A DNA stretch of 64,000 nt from Cranoglanis bouderius (lineage: Eukaryota > Chordata > Actinopteri > Siluriformes > Cranoglanididae): NCBI GenBank assembly GCA_023630585.1, contig CM042541.1, positions 14,432,501 to 14,496,500 of the forward strand, given 5' to 3'. Under the pieces are notes generated by a model, which saw only the letters and a list, made by a program, of their open reading frames with translations, did no database searches and was not told the DNA's origin. Below, in pieces: positions 34,979-46,504 of the stretch. Each line of letters begins with the position of its first letter. The first letter of the stretch is position 1. The position numbers and the translations under genes were made by a program.

Positions 34979-35035
34979 CTGACTTTTCCCCTGCGCATGC
35001 ATCCTGCCTTCCCCCGTGATTACGTAACAGTTGGC

Positions 35036-36654
35036 ATTCAAATGGAAGATCAGTAATGATGAACACATCTTGCTATACTATTTGGTCATGCAATATGTTC
35101 TGTTTAATAAGTTTAAAATAATTGTAGTTTTTACAAAACCAAGATCACAAACCATTCAGTAAGAATGATCCTTTGATCCAAATCCCATAATTTCACCATT
35201 TCGTTTTATTTTACATATGACAAAATCAGTCAGTTTACTAGTCATGAGTCCAGAGACACTGTTTGAGCTCAGTGTGGTTATTGAAGGAAATTCCATCGAG
35301 CTGATTCTAGAGAGGTACAGTACACAAGTCAGGTTTGAACCACTGGTTTGTGATGACTGAGCACAGTCTGCCAATGGCATCGTGTCTGCTTCTCGTACAG
35401 ACATTTGTACCAGAACTTACCAGACAACTCAAGACAATACATTTTTTACAAATTGTCTGTAATATCAGCTGGGATTGAAATGCAAAACTATTGATGTTTT
35501 TTTTTTTTTTTAAATAGACATGCTCACATTGTTGCTAGGAGACAATCAATACTGAAGTTAAATTATTTAGCTAGCTAACGTTTACTCATTAAGTCTTTAT
35601 ATCCAGAAAATCTGAAGGCACAGTAACACTGAAAATGAGAAATCTCTCAGGAATAAGAAAAGATTTGCACAACTAAATCTACACTGTAATTGCACTTCAA
35701 ACAATCAAACACAAGCCACTTTCATGGAATCCGCTATATTAAAAAATGTTCATATTGCAATACGACTCATAACTTTTTTATTTTAAGGGAGCTTCTGTTC
35801 ATGTTCTCCCTGTATTTGTGTGGGCTTTCTTCTCATCCCACCTTCCAAAAATATGCTGGTAGGTGGATTGGCTACGTTAAATGGCCCTAGGTGGGAATCT
35901 GTGGCAGCTGTTAGTTTTAAAAATGGTGGACGCACAGGTGTCTGTTATTTAAGTATATATCTGTGTGTGTTCTGTTTTATCGGTTTCATTTTTGGTCTGG
36001 CCTCCTGTTCAATTCTCAGTCACTCCTCATAAGTTAAAACATCTAATGGCTTACAGAATCAGGTGGACAAAATTAGTGGTGTCTGCCAGCTAAGCTGCTA
36101 ACTAGTTGGCTCAGGGTAGTGACAGCTAGATATCTAGACCTATAAAAAAAAAAACAAAAAAAAAACAAGAAGTTAAACATGACATTATACTTACAATGTA
36201 TTTACAACATTTACCATTACAATGATAAAATAACAAGCTATACTAGTGTAAAACTGTTATTTGTTTGGTTACTGACTGACTGCTGCAGCTCTGAGCACTC
36301 TGACTGACTGGCGCTAATAAGTCTAAGATGTCAGTCATGCTCATTACTGTTTCAGTGATTGGCAGTTGGTTGCGAGATTCATCCCCTATGAGAGATCTTG
36401 TGTGTCTGGGCAGGACAAGCCAAGAGTTCACTGTCCAATAAGCATTGAGATATTTTTTCTATGCAAAACCCTGACGGTGTGTTGGGGGCTTCAAAGGAGA
36501 TTTTCATTCAGGCTGTGCTGTTCACTGAAAACAATTTGTATTAAATGAACAAAGAGTACAGTATGATATTGCAGTTAGATATTTGATCATTTGATTAGCA
36601 AAAAAATTGAATTTCACTAAAAGTCGGTTTCCCCATTTCATTTTAAAGCAATCT
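35036..36654. other. Unassigned sequence with one SINE fragment
   Basis: 35796-35905 is a repeat II fragment (TTCATGTTCTCCCTGTATTT, GCTGGTAGGTGGATTGGCTA). A poly-T run lies at 35497-35511. The rest is unassigned. Confidence 0.4.
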
Positions 36655-36810
36655 CCTCTAGTGTGAATAAGTGCATGAATGCGTGTGCATGGTGTCCAGC
36701 AATGGACTTGTGTCCCTTCCAGGGTGTATTCCCACCATGCACCCAGTGTTCCCATGATCTAGTTCCACCATGAACCTGATGAGATTAAAGTGGTTACTGA
36801 AGATTCAATT
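36655..36810 (+). repeat. SINE-like repeat II, 3' half
   Basis: It contains TGTGCATGGTGTCCAGCAAT, TCCAGGGTGTATTCCC and the tail TAAAGTGGTTACTGAAGAT. The tRNA-like head is missing. Confidence 0.65.
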
Positions 36811-36860
36811 CAATTCAATTTTATTTGTATAGGTGCCATTCCACCGAATGGGTGCCATTT
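36811..36860 (+). repeat. Repeat III 5' fragment
   Basis: TCAATTCAATTCAATTTTAT is followed by TTGTATAGG, the start of a common teleost repeat (from memory) whose 3' portion appears at 38045-38290. Confidence 0.5.
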
Positions 36861-37920
36861 CCATTTCCAGGACATGATATGTATAAATATGCATAAAAAT
36901 TAACTGAAAAATACATTTTATTATGAAGCAAAGTGTCCTGCAAATTAATCTATCTGCTAATTTGAAATATATAATGTAAAACATTAATAAAATTTTTTTA
37001 AAAACTTAATAGAACACTGAAAAAATAGCATTTGTTACCTGTCCCCACTCTTTAACACTACACTTTACCATCAAATATAATGATTAACATATTTCAGAAA
37101 TCTTGTGAATCTTGTGTGACTCCATATCTCATCTATGCTTTAAATTAATGTTTTTCATAGGAAATCCATAAGATTTTAACTAAAATACACATTTTACTCC
37201 TGTTACCCTAACACATTCCCCCTCTGAAAAATTTGGAACATTTCACAAGTCACATGTTCAACAGGAAGTTGTATCATCTGGATCTTCTGAAGGCCATGGG
37301 AAGACCAAAAGTAAGTTCTCTCATTTTCTTTTCTGTATATTTGATGATATTGTAACTATGACTGAGACGGTCAATCTCAACATACTGTCTTGTTACCTAA
37401 TTTATTTCTAAGATGTTATTTGTTTATTTTAAAAAATACTATTTTTTGGTAAATAACTAGAATGTGCTCAGTGTCCTCATGCTATTTTCATGTACGTCAT
37501 GTGGCTATATTTCATGTATTTGTTAATTCTGTGCTAAAAACTCAGTCCTGTTACTTTTCAGTCCTGTTACTCATTGGCTTCATAGAAAAAGTCAGGCAAG
37601 TTTGTTTTCATGAATTTAATGCAATTCTAGCTAAAATACTATTGGATGTAGCTTTTGCAGCTGAACCATGTAACCATGAAATGTTTTGTAGACAAGCAAG
37701 AATATTTTTTTTCAACAGGTATTGGTGTTCAATGCAGAGATCTGAGGACTCATATAATATCTTCAACTTTTTGTCTTTGTCTTTCTTATCTTTTGTAGAA
37801 GAAGATGGAGAGAACCCATGCTATTTTTTTTTTTCAATTATGTTTGGTCCATCATTTATCCAACTATTTAATAAATTATATGATAAAAATGTATAAACTT
37901 GAGGTTTGGGTCTCCTTTAA
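36861..37920 (+). other. Possible decayed DNA element with repeated TGTTAC motif and splice-like signals
   Basis: TGTTAC occurs at 37033, 37201, 37391, 37549 and 37565, each time on the plus strand. An ATG at 37296 gives MGRPK and is followed at once by the strong donor GTAAGT (37311). A pyrimidine-rich acceptor ends at 37798, and joining would keep the frame (KKMERTHA). This looks like the start of a transposon or other gene whose body is gone. A 144-codon open frame at 37462-37896 looks like translated intron, being rich in Phe and Cys. No clear terminal inverted repeats were found. Confidence 0.25.
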
Positions 37921-38044
37921 AAGGAGCATATATATGTGTATATGTGTGCATATATAGTGATTTTTTTAGTCACAAATATCAATTATTTGAACATGTAACC
38001 AACCTTTTTTTTCTTTTTTAAATAAACACTTTCTTGAAAACAAA

Positions 38045-38290
38045 GGAATTAGTTGACATACTTTTAAACTTGCTTTTAAATGGTACAACAAGCCAGTGGC
38101 CCATAGAACTTTAATATAATAATATAATATAATATAGATTTTAAATGTATAAATGTATCCCTAATGAACAAGCCAGAGATGACAGTGGCAAGAAAAAACT
38201 TCCTGAGACAATATGAAGAAGGAAACCTTGAGAGGAACCAGACTCAAAAGGGAACCCATCCTCATCTGGGAGACACCATTATTATAAATA
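38045..38290 (+). repeat. Repeat III, 3' portion
   Basis: It contains AGAGATGACAGTGGCAAGAA, AACTTCCTGAGACAATATGA and AACCAGACTCAAAAGGGAAC in the order seen, from memory, in a widespread teleost repeat. Non-coding. Confidence 0.55.
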
Positions 38291-39412
38291 ATTCCCCTCT
38301 ATAACTGTGTACTACATGGTCAAAAATTGCATTTGTGTAACCAGGAAATTCATTATAGGTTTCACTTGAAGTCTATTTTGTTGATGTTATCAGTTGTTCA
38401 CCGAGTGCAAACTGAATGAATGAATGAATGAATGAATGACCTTGATTTGTCCCAAAAGAGTTGTCATAAAATTTTGACTTCTGAAGTTGTAGTAAAAGAG
38501 TGCCACTGATATTGAATCTTAAACATGGTGGACATGAGCTCATTTGAAACCATTAAAATAGGCCTGTGTGCAGCAGGTCCACAGAGCTGTTCGTTCCAGC
38601 ACAGTTCAGAGCCTGGTGACTGCATCACTTTCAGCCCTGCATGACACATTATAATTCTGCTTCAGAAACTATTCAGCAGCCCTGCCTCTTTCTCTGATGT
38701 AGTGTGTGACGGAGGGTCCTCTCATCGAGTGTTTACTCTCATTTGAAACACTAACAGGGAATGAATGTGTCCCATTTGCCTGGTTTCGAGACTGATGTGG
38801 CTGTGTTCATGGCACTCACAGCTCATGATGGACCATCTGCTACTCATATCCATCATCCATACACGGCTCGCACAGCATGACGTGGCTAATGAATAGCAGC
38901 CAGACCTGTGTGTGTGTTGTAGGAGTGAGACTAAGTACTTATACTAACAAGCAAGCTTGGGCACGACATGATGAATATCATCACACACAATGCAAGCTAA
39001 TTAACATAAAGTCAAGCATGCAGCGATGCGAAGTGATAATCGTTAATTCGAGAGTCGATGCACACACATTCTTGGTGGTGCCGCTGTGCTCTAATGAATT
39101 AATGTGCCAGTGGTGTGTTCTGGCTAAGGTGTTGGAAAACAGCACCAGGTGAATGTTTACACGTGTTCAGGGTCAACGTCACTGTCACTGCTGCGCACGC
39201 AGTGACCCACTCTGCCCTCAGGTCTAACATCACTGTTCATTACCATGCGAAGAGCATGCAGAGGCCTCAGTAGTCACGTTAGGGAAGTTACGGCTCTCCA
39301 CATTAGGAAAGTGATATAACATCTAATACAGATATGAGATGCTACAATCCTCATATAAGGACAGTCACCAACCCTAACCCCCCTCCCCCATATACTGTAT
39401 ATCCTATTGAAT
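38291..39412. other. Unique sequence
   Basis: A short AATG array lies at 38413-38440. 38680-39250 is GC-balanced and unique. No exon or RNA gene is supported. Confidence 0.35.
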
Positions 39413-39715
39413 CCATCCATCCATCCATTTTCCATACTGCTTATCCTACACAGGGTCATGGGGAGCCTGAAGCCTATCCCGGGGAACTCAAAAAAGTGAA
39501 GGACACCCGGGATGGGGTGCCAACCCATCGCAGAGCACAGTCGTACACACATTCACACACTATGGATAATTTGGAAATGCCAGTCAGCCTACAACGCATG
39601 TCTTTGGACTGGGGGAGGAAACCAGACTACTCAGAGGACACCCCTGAAGCACGGGGAGAACATGCAAACACAGGTGCAAGGCAGACATGCTAACCACTAA
39701 GCCACCATGCCCCCT
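39413..39715 (+). repeat. Teleost interspersed repeat I, near full length
   Basis: It runs from CCATCCATCCATTTTCCATA to GCTAACCACTAAGCCACCAT, including GGGGTGCCAACCCATCGCAG and TTTGGACTGGGGGAGGAAAC. This is one of the two most complete copies in the window. Confidence 0.85.
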
Positions 39716-39995
39716 CCTATTGAATACATTCTTCATTCTTATGGTTAATTTAGATTTAATTTAGAGTCTTTTTAACAAACAAACAAACAAAAAATCACCA
39801 AAACACTGGTACAACTGGTAGATAGAAACAGGTACTACATTACTGCTTCTACAGTGGTGTAACGTCTCACGGAATCCAAACTGATTTCTGAATTGACCTG
39901 GACTTAACATAAAGAGTTTCACCACTCAGGTGGCCGAGAGCAACCCCGAGAGGCCTTCTGCTGCCAGCAGAATGCGACATGACCCCCCCTCTTCA

Positions 39996-40053
<58 letters not shown>

Positions 40054-40054
40054 A
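39996..40054. repeat. (CA)n microsatellite
   Basis: About 29 CA units with one interruption. Confidence 0.97.
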
Positions 40055-40079
40055 AGCATACACCCGTGCACACACACAA

Positions 40080-41603
40080 TGTAAGAATTTCTTTTGAATG
40101 TAACATGTAATTATATGTAATTATTCGATGTCCAAATAGTGTGATGTTTTCGTGTTTGCATATATTGTGTGTTCATGTGACCTAACCATAATGATTCTAG
40201 ATAGTTTTAACTTAGGATATTATTTTAAATGTTTGTAACCATGTTTTACTTGTAATATTCTTTATAAGTCCATCGAATTTGGTATGAGGTTAATCGTCTA
40301 GAGATACCCTGATTGATTATGCATATCATATTGCAATGAGATACATTATTTCATGCTTTTTCTTAATTTTACACATAATACGGTTTAAACCGGCTCCTCC
40401 CTGGACATGCAAATTTGGGTCTGAGAACAGACAAAGAGAGTTCATGCCGCCAACAAATCCAACTTCCTGATTGGCCCATAGCCCAAAGAGGCATGTGTGT
40501 TGGTGTTGTCTTTAAAACAACACCACGCTTTGAAACTCTCTCTTCCAGCACTCTTCACTCTCTTCACTCACACTCTTCAACTTCACTTCTACACTCTTTC
40601 CGGCTTCTCTCCCCCGGGGCCACGTGCCCCGGGAAGAGGAAGCCAGGTCTCTCTCTCCCAGACAAAAGATGCAACCACCTCACGGCCCACGCCTTTTCAA
40701 ACGGCACGATGAACCAGCGAACTCTACACGACCTCGCGCGAACTTTCAAACAAAGCCATGCAAGTATAGTTAATGGATCTATATCTGCGTTTAAGATTGT
40801 ATCCCTGTTTACAGGAGATTTAAGTTCGTTGCTGGTTTTGAAAAAGGCTAATTAGTTGTGTTTTTGTCTGCCATTCCCTTTTATTTCATTACTTTCTCTC
40901 TATCCCTTTTCTTTCCTTGTATATAGATGTACATATGTATGTTTTGCTTAGAGTTAGTCGTGTGTATCCATAGTTACATCTAGTTATTAAAATCTATTAT
41001 CACCACGCTTGATTTGTCTCTGTTTTGGTCACGTGATGAATCAATTCTACGCTGCATAAGATCTCGGTTACCCGCTCTAATTTTAATAACAATATTCTTT
41101 GGTTACCTGCTCTGGAAACAGAGATTTCCTTCCTGGCCAAAAGGATAAACTCCCTCTTTAGAGTTCATAATTCTAAACTAGACTACAGCTAATCTTAAAA
41201 GCTGATCTAGACCACATACATAGTCATAAATAATTATAATCTGTTGTAGTTAATTATCTATATGTATATGTGCACATACATGAATTCCCTTTCATGGCTG
41301 ATGTATATTTACAACTGGTCACAACATGCGTTGATTAGATATATAGATATATTTCATGCCATTCGAGCTAATTCCATATATATATATTGGAGAATACATT
41401 TAAACGTGTTAAACATCTTTTAATTCGTTACATGAATTGTAACTGGTGGAGAATATTTTTAAACGTTGCAGATTCATCCGATTTACTACATATTCTGGTA
41501 GATAATGCGGGCACGCTTTAAAACTAGTCTCCTTTAAAAAGGTGTTTCGAATCCAAGCGTGCGCTTCTGTTTCATTTTTTATGTTTAAAGTTGATCCATT
41601 ACA
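40080..41603 (+). mobile_element. Possible solo LTR of an unclassified retroelement
   Basis: The block starts TGTAA and ends TTACA. It contains promoter-like elements: an octamer ATGCAAAT (40408), an inverted CCAAT (GATTGGCCC, 40470) and a hairpin GGTGTTGT/ACAACACC (40502-40524). There follow a pyrimidine-rich leader and a GC-rich hairpin (CCCGGGGC/GCCCCGGG, 40613-40633). ATTAAA near 40987 could serve polyadenylation. No target duplication is evident at these limits and no coding region adjoins it, so it could also be an old host promoter. Confidence 0.3.
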
Positions 41604-41648
41604 TTACTCTGGTGGAAAAGAATAATGCTAGTAATGATTGATTCGTTA

Positions 41649-43144
41649 CGGTGGGTATAGAAAAGAATCACCCCCCTTTTAAAATAATCACATTTTGTTG
41701 CTTTTCGGCCTGAAATGAACACAGACACAGTTTTTGTTTTATCCAGCTGTATTTACTCAGTGCAACTTATAACATCCAAGTGAACGATATAACACCAACA
41801 TGTCAGAAAAAAAATAGAAAAATTAAAAAACAGAATCACTGGGCTGGAAAAAGGATCACCCCCCTCCTAAAAATGACTTGTAAACTCAATCAGGTGTAGC
41901 TAATCACCTTCTCAATGGCACACAAAGCCATTTGACTTTCAACTGTGATCAGCTGTGGTCATTTTAACTAAGCATGAAAAGAGCTTTCCTGGAGCATTTC
42001 AGTCCTTGGTAGTGCAACTGAAGCAAACAATCAACTATGGGTGGCAAGGCACTGTCAGAAGATCTCCAGGATAAAGTTGTGGACAGGCACAAGTCAGACG
42101 ATGGATACAAAAAAATTTCAAAGACTTTATCAATGCCTAGAAGCACAGTGAAGGACGTCGCTCCAAACTGGATGAAAGAGCCAGGAGGAAACTGGTCAGA
42201 GAGGCTACCAAGAGGCCTACAGCAACTCTGAAGCAGTTGCAGGAATTTATGACAGAGAGTGGTCATTGTGTGCATGTGACAAAAATATCACAAATTCTCC
42301 ACAAATGTGGCTTGTATGTGAGGGTTGCAAGAAAAAAGCCACTTCTCAAGAAACGCCACATGCAGTCACGATTGAGCTTTGCCAAAAGGCACCTTGAAGA
42401 TTCAGGTCAGATGAGACTACAGTTGAATTATTTGGCCTCAATACCAAACGATATGTCTCGTGGAAATCCAATACAGCTCACCATCCAAATAACACCATTC
42501 CTACAGTATGGAGGTGGTAATATCCTGTTATGGGGGTGTTTCTCTGCATCAGGGACTGGAGCACTTGTCAGGATAGAAGGGAAATGGATGGTGCCCTCTG
42601 CCAGAAAGTTGTCAGTGGGAAGAATATTTACCTTCCAGCATGATAGTGACCCAAAGCACACAGCAAAACCAACCACACAGTGGTTGGAGGAGAAAAAGGT
42701 GAATGTCCTTGCATGGCCTAGTCAGAGCCCAGACTTACACCCCACTGAAAATCTGTGGAATGAATTGAAGTCTGCAGTCCACAAATGGTCAACATCAAAT
42801 TTAACTGAACTTGAGCAGTTCTGCAAAGAAGAGTGGGCAAATATTGCAAAGTCTAGATGTGCAAAGTTAGTAGAGACATATCCCAACAGACTAAAGGCTG
42901 TAATTAAAGCAAAAGGTGGTTCAACAAAGTGGGGGGTGATCCTTTTTCCAACTCAGTGATTCTGTTTTTTAATTTTTCTATTTTTTTCTGACATGTTGGT
43001 GTTATATATTTCACTTGGATGTTATAAGTTGCACTGAGTAAATACAGCTGGATAAAAGAAAAACTGTGTCTGTCTTCATTTCAGGCTGAAAAGCAACAAA
43101 ATGTGATTATTTTAAGGGGGGGTGATTCTTTTCTATACCCACTG
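41649..43144 (+). mobile_element. Tc1-like element, family H, full length
   Basis: The left end CGGTGGGTATAGAAAAGAAT and the right end ATTCTTTTCTATACCCACTG are inverted and flanked by TA. Inverted repeats of about 215 bp carry an outer (AAAGAATCACCCCCC) and inner (AAAGGATCACCCCCC, about 41849) direct repeat, the IR/DR plan. Length 1496 bp. No other copy of this family is in the window. Confidence 0.93.
42037..42956 (+). pseudogene. Family H Tc1 transposase, three reading-frame breaks
   Basis: The start MGGKALSEDLQDKVVDRHK and the HTH region GYKKISKTLSMPRSTVK are open. A deletion near 42155 removes the AT-hook linker and shifts the frame, so the next segment (LQEFMTESGHCVHVTKISQI) reads from 42237. 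The first catalytic block DETTVELFG (42411-42440) is in a different frame from its surroundings. The second Asp is in FQHDSDPKHTAK. The third block reads SPDLHPTENLW, with the catalytic Glu kept but the usual Asn-Pro-Ile altered. It would end soon after AVIKAKGGSTKW. Confidence 0.85.
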
Positions 43145-44154
43145 TATGTAATGTAACATCATACTAAAGTTGTTTTAAAGAAAATAACAAATATAGTAAG
43201 ATGATTAGAAAATCTCAAACATTTTCTAATAAGTTTAATCCAATAATTAGGGAGCTGGAAAATAACTTACCAGCTGGCAATGGTAGTGTATCAGGTTGTC
43301 CAAATTTTAAGCAGGATAGTTTGTAATTTTTTGTCTAATTTAGGGTTTTTTAGGGAGAAGGTCAGAAAAATTAAAATTATTAAGGGTTTTACAAACAGTG
43401 TAGATGATTCAGAACTTTATGTGGAGCCATTGGCAATTTTGAAGTACAGTTATAACATGAACATCCGACAGCTGAAATCTGAAATCTGAGGGATCTGGAG
43501 CTGATATCTACATGAAGGAAATTACAATAATCCAGGCAGCTACAGACAGAAGATGGTTAGGTATTCAACAGCAAAACATGAGAGACAATACCAAAGCAAT
43601 ATTACAGTACAAAGGCAAAAGTGAGAAATTTTGACCACAGGACTAAAAGGTTGAGTTGAGAATGACACCAAGAGTACAAGTACAGAAATACTTGTGGAGA
43701 TTTACAAAAATTAGTTATTGAGGAAGTTCCTCAAAGGATACTTCAATCCCTCTCTGAAAGGGTAACCCTCACTTCATAGCACCTTTAATGTGCAACCGAA
43801 GACCATTTAGAGTGTTAGATTTAACCTTTTTTTAATAAAGTGTCAAGTCTTATCACTACTAGGCTGGTTTTACACTTATATGTTTTAAGAAAAAGCATTG
43901 ACCAGAGCAAAAAAAAAAAAAAAAAACCTTAAGTAAAATCAGCTGAACAGTAAACCGATTAGAAATTCTATACAAAAATACTCAAAATCTAGAACCTTTA
44001 AAGGCCATTTAAACTTTTTTTTGTATAGAGTGCCCAGTCTTACCAATATTAGGGTGCTTTTCCAGAAAAAGTGCTGTCTGGGGTGCCTTTTGTGCTGATA
44101 TGGAAAAAAGTGGCTCATGCGACATGTACAGTGTAACCATAACAAAGCTCTTAA
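43145..44154. other. Unassigned sequence
   Basis: AT-rich with no supported feature. A plus-strand open frame at 43280-43489 shows no recognisable domain. Confidence 0.4.
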
Positions 44155-44387
44155 CAGGGCTGCCAACTTTGAGGAATTTGTTGAAGTGAGATTTGGAGTG
44201 AAGCAGAGTTGAGCCAGTTAAGTAGGAACATGTATTTGTATTTACCAACATTACATATTATGTTACCTTTGAACGCTGGTTTTATGTACATTAAGTGCTT
44301 GTGTGGTAGTAGTTTAAGTAGCATCCACCGTTCATAGTTGTTCATAGTCATTGCACTTTTTCCTGCTTTAATCACACTTATTAGTCA

Positions 44388-44783
44388 GACAATGTAGGAT
44401 TTCGCAGAGTTTTTTTTGTGACTGTTGTGGCCAAAAATCCTTGGTTTTTTTTGCTGTTTTTTTTCTCTCAAAATTTGTGATGCAACTTGCAGAATTTTTT
44501 GTGCTTTTTTGCAGAAAACTACTTGAATTGGCGAAATTGCCAACAGTGATGTTTGTTTGTCAATGAGACCTTTTAGCTGTACCCATGTTGAACGCACGTG
44601 AATCGAAGAGGGGTTTGGCTGAATGCGCGTTGTGATGGCGTCACATGAGGCATCTTGGCCCAAATCTGTGGAAAATCTGCGGTAAATTTGAAAAATCGCA
44701 AGCTCCTCAGAATATTGTGGAGTTTACTTGATTTTGCCTTTATTTTTCTGATCACAAAATTGCAAAAACCTGGAGGGACTGAT
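44388..44783 (+). repeat. Repeat VI, copy 1
   Basis: It shares many blocks in the same order with 61547-61933: GTGCTTTTTTGCAGAAAACT, CTTTTAGCTGTACCCATG, CACGTGAATCGAAG, CGTCTTGGCCC/GCATCTTGGCCC and a CTGGAGGGACTGA end. Divergence is substantial. There is no ORF. Confidence 0.7.
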
Positions 44784-44800
44784 TAGTGGCTCCCATTTGT

Positions 44801-44841
44801 GACAGTCAGGTTCAGTATCACCCATATTGAACCTGACTGTC
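44801..44841. repeat. Perfect 14-bp hairpin
   Basis: GACAGTCAGGTTCA (44801-44814) and TGAACCTGACTGTC (44828-44841) are exact reverse complements with a 13-base loop. Confidence 0.9.
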
Positions 44842-46250
44842 ATAATGGATGAGAAGGTGGTATCTAGGCACTAACTATTTCTCATTTTGGTTTTGTTGAC
44901 ACCAATGAGTGAAAAGATGCGCTTAGCATCTGTGCTGGAGTACAATAAGGTTACAGCACGTTTAGCAGTTGCTGATAACCTGGGGAACCTGCTCATCTTC
45001 TTATGTTGGCAGAGGACTAACAACAATGCTGTATTCATGTTGTCACCTTATTCTTCAGTTATGCCAAGTGGTTCCACAAACTTGTCCATATCTGGAGTCT
45101 GGGTAAAGGGATCTTCCATGATCTGGTATTCCAGAAATTCTTTACACAGGTGATCATGCTGCTCAGGTATGATAGCAGATGATTGTATCTGTTCAGAATC
45201 ACAGGTATAATATTGTGCATAATATTGTCTTCCTTTCTGTAACACTAAATTCAAAATCAAATTGTCAAATAAAAATTGTTAAATATATATTCATCTATAC
45301 ACACACCTCCACAAAATACAACTCAACAAATAAACTCATAATGTTAATTAAAAGTAAGCTCTGCAGCCTAGCAGGGTGCAGAATATGTAAGCAGTAATTA
45401 ACAGCAGGCCTATGTTTTGTGACCTGTGTTTTTTTCCCCCTATCTATGAAAATGGTCCATTCATAGCATTAGCAAGCTATCTATCTTCACCATAACCACC
45501 AGGACTGGAATTCACAATGTAATGGAGGATTTCGTATGGTCTGCTACTGTAGCTAATTAGCATTAGCTGATTCACAGTTAACTACCTAGCTAATTCATAT
45601 AAGCTAGATAGCTAGCTAATTAACCTAAAGGAATTCCTTGGTATTCCAGCTTCTAGTGTTGCAACTATTCCTTTGCGAAACTTAGTTAACTGGTGTAACT
45701 TGTTTGCTAACGTTAATTTGTAAGAGCTTTAACTTTTTGCAACATGTTAACATGTATTTCTAACACATGGTTGCTTAGCTAGGTGGCTTGCCATGTGTTA
45801 CACTTACCTCTTCATCATTTCCAAACTGTATACTGTGTCTTTGGAAAGTTAGGGTCCAGAAGTCTTCGCTGAAGACATGCCAAACAACCAATGTGTGCCT
45901 TGTTATGTGCCCACAGCCTCACACATGCAGCATTTGAAACCAGAATACAGTAGCCATCATTTCAGGGAGGTAATGTAACTTTTGTAAAAAATTAATGTAA
46001 AATTTGCAGGAAAAAATACAAGTTTAGCTTGAAAGCATGAGATTGGACCCGGTTGTGGGAGTCTCGCAACCAATGCGGGAGAGTTGGCAACCTTCTTTCA
46101 ACAGTCCTAGCTAGTATTGGCTAACTAACTAGCCTAGTTTGTATTCTAGATTAGATTTATTATTATCAGTAATACAGATGAAGATGAAGAAAATCAGGTG
46201 GAAAGTCAAGAGAATTTGAGCTGCTTGTGCGACTTGACTTATGCAGCTAC

Positions 46251-46504
46251 ATCCATCCATTTTCTGTACCGCTTATCCTGCACAGGGTTATGGGGAGCCA
46301 GGAGCCTATCCCAGGAAATCCGGGTCATAAGGTCAGAGGACACCCTGGATGGGGTGCCAACCCATCACAGGGCATAATCGCACAATTTGGAAACCCCCAA
46401 AGCTCAGGGACCACATGCAAACTCTGCGCACACAGGGTGGAGGCAGGAATCAAACCCGCAACCCAGGAGGTGAGGCAAACATGCTAACCACTAAGCCACC
46501 GTGC
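46251..46504 (+). repeat. Teleost interspersed repeat I copy
   Basis: It runs from ATCCATCCATTTTCTGTACC to GCTAACCACTAAGCCACCGT with most internal blocks present. Confidence 0.85.

Larger units (their letters stand above)
32153..35029 (+). mobile_element. Internally deleted LTR retrotransposon carrying a repetitive Ser/Pro-rich ORF
   Basis: GTTGGC occurs immediately before 32153 (32147-32152) and immediately after 35029 (35030-35035), so this 2.88-kb block inserted as one unit. It begins TGTTAGAGAACTCTC and ends ACGTAACA. About 120 bp at the left end match the first 120 bp of the complete right LTR (34217-35029). The rest of the left LTR, the primer-binding site, gag and pol are missing. What remains inside is a 42-bp repeat array, a long 12-bp-based array and 140 bp up to a polypurine tract (eight G at 34206-34213). 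A solo LTR of the same family lies at 9259-9858. The structure fits a Ty3/gypsy-like element after a large deletion. Confidence 0.85.
34217..35029 (+). mobile_element. Complete right LTR (813 bp) with polypurine tract upstream
   Basis: It starts TGTTAG and ends GTAACA and is preceded by a G-tract. Near the start lie three adjacent short palindromes (GCTCGCT/AGCGAGC at 34244-34258, GACTC/GAGTC at 34263-34275, then GTTCGC/GCGAAC). A large inverted repeat fills 34329-34570. The promoter region may include TATTTAAACCTC (about 34660). A polyadenylation signal AATAAA is at 34973-34978. The 3' third matches the solo LTR at 9259. Confidence 0.85.
44155..46092. mobile_element. Possible DNA transposon remnant with GGTTGCCAACTCT-type termini
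   Basis: The left CAGGGCTGCCAACTTTGAGG and right GAGAGTTGGCAACC are inverted over about 14 bp and then become weakly similar. Fish repeats with CAGGGTTGCCAACTCTC ends are familiar to me, but the superfamily is not certain. The interior holds repeat VI, a perfect hairpin and AT-rich unassigned sequence. No transposase is readable. Confidence 0.35.

Noticed and set aside
37462..37896. 144-codon plus-strand ORF as a protein gene
   Set aside because: Phe- and Cys-rich content with poly-T-derived runs. It spans an acceptor-like site and looks like translated intron.
39334..39693. 119-codon plus-strand ORF
   Set aside because: It is translation of repeat I, which is non-coding.
40415..40855. 146-codon ORF with Ser/His-rich middle
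   Set aside because: It lies in a promoter- or LTR-like block. The reading passes through hairpins and pyrimidine tracts, and no domain is seen.
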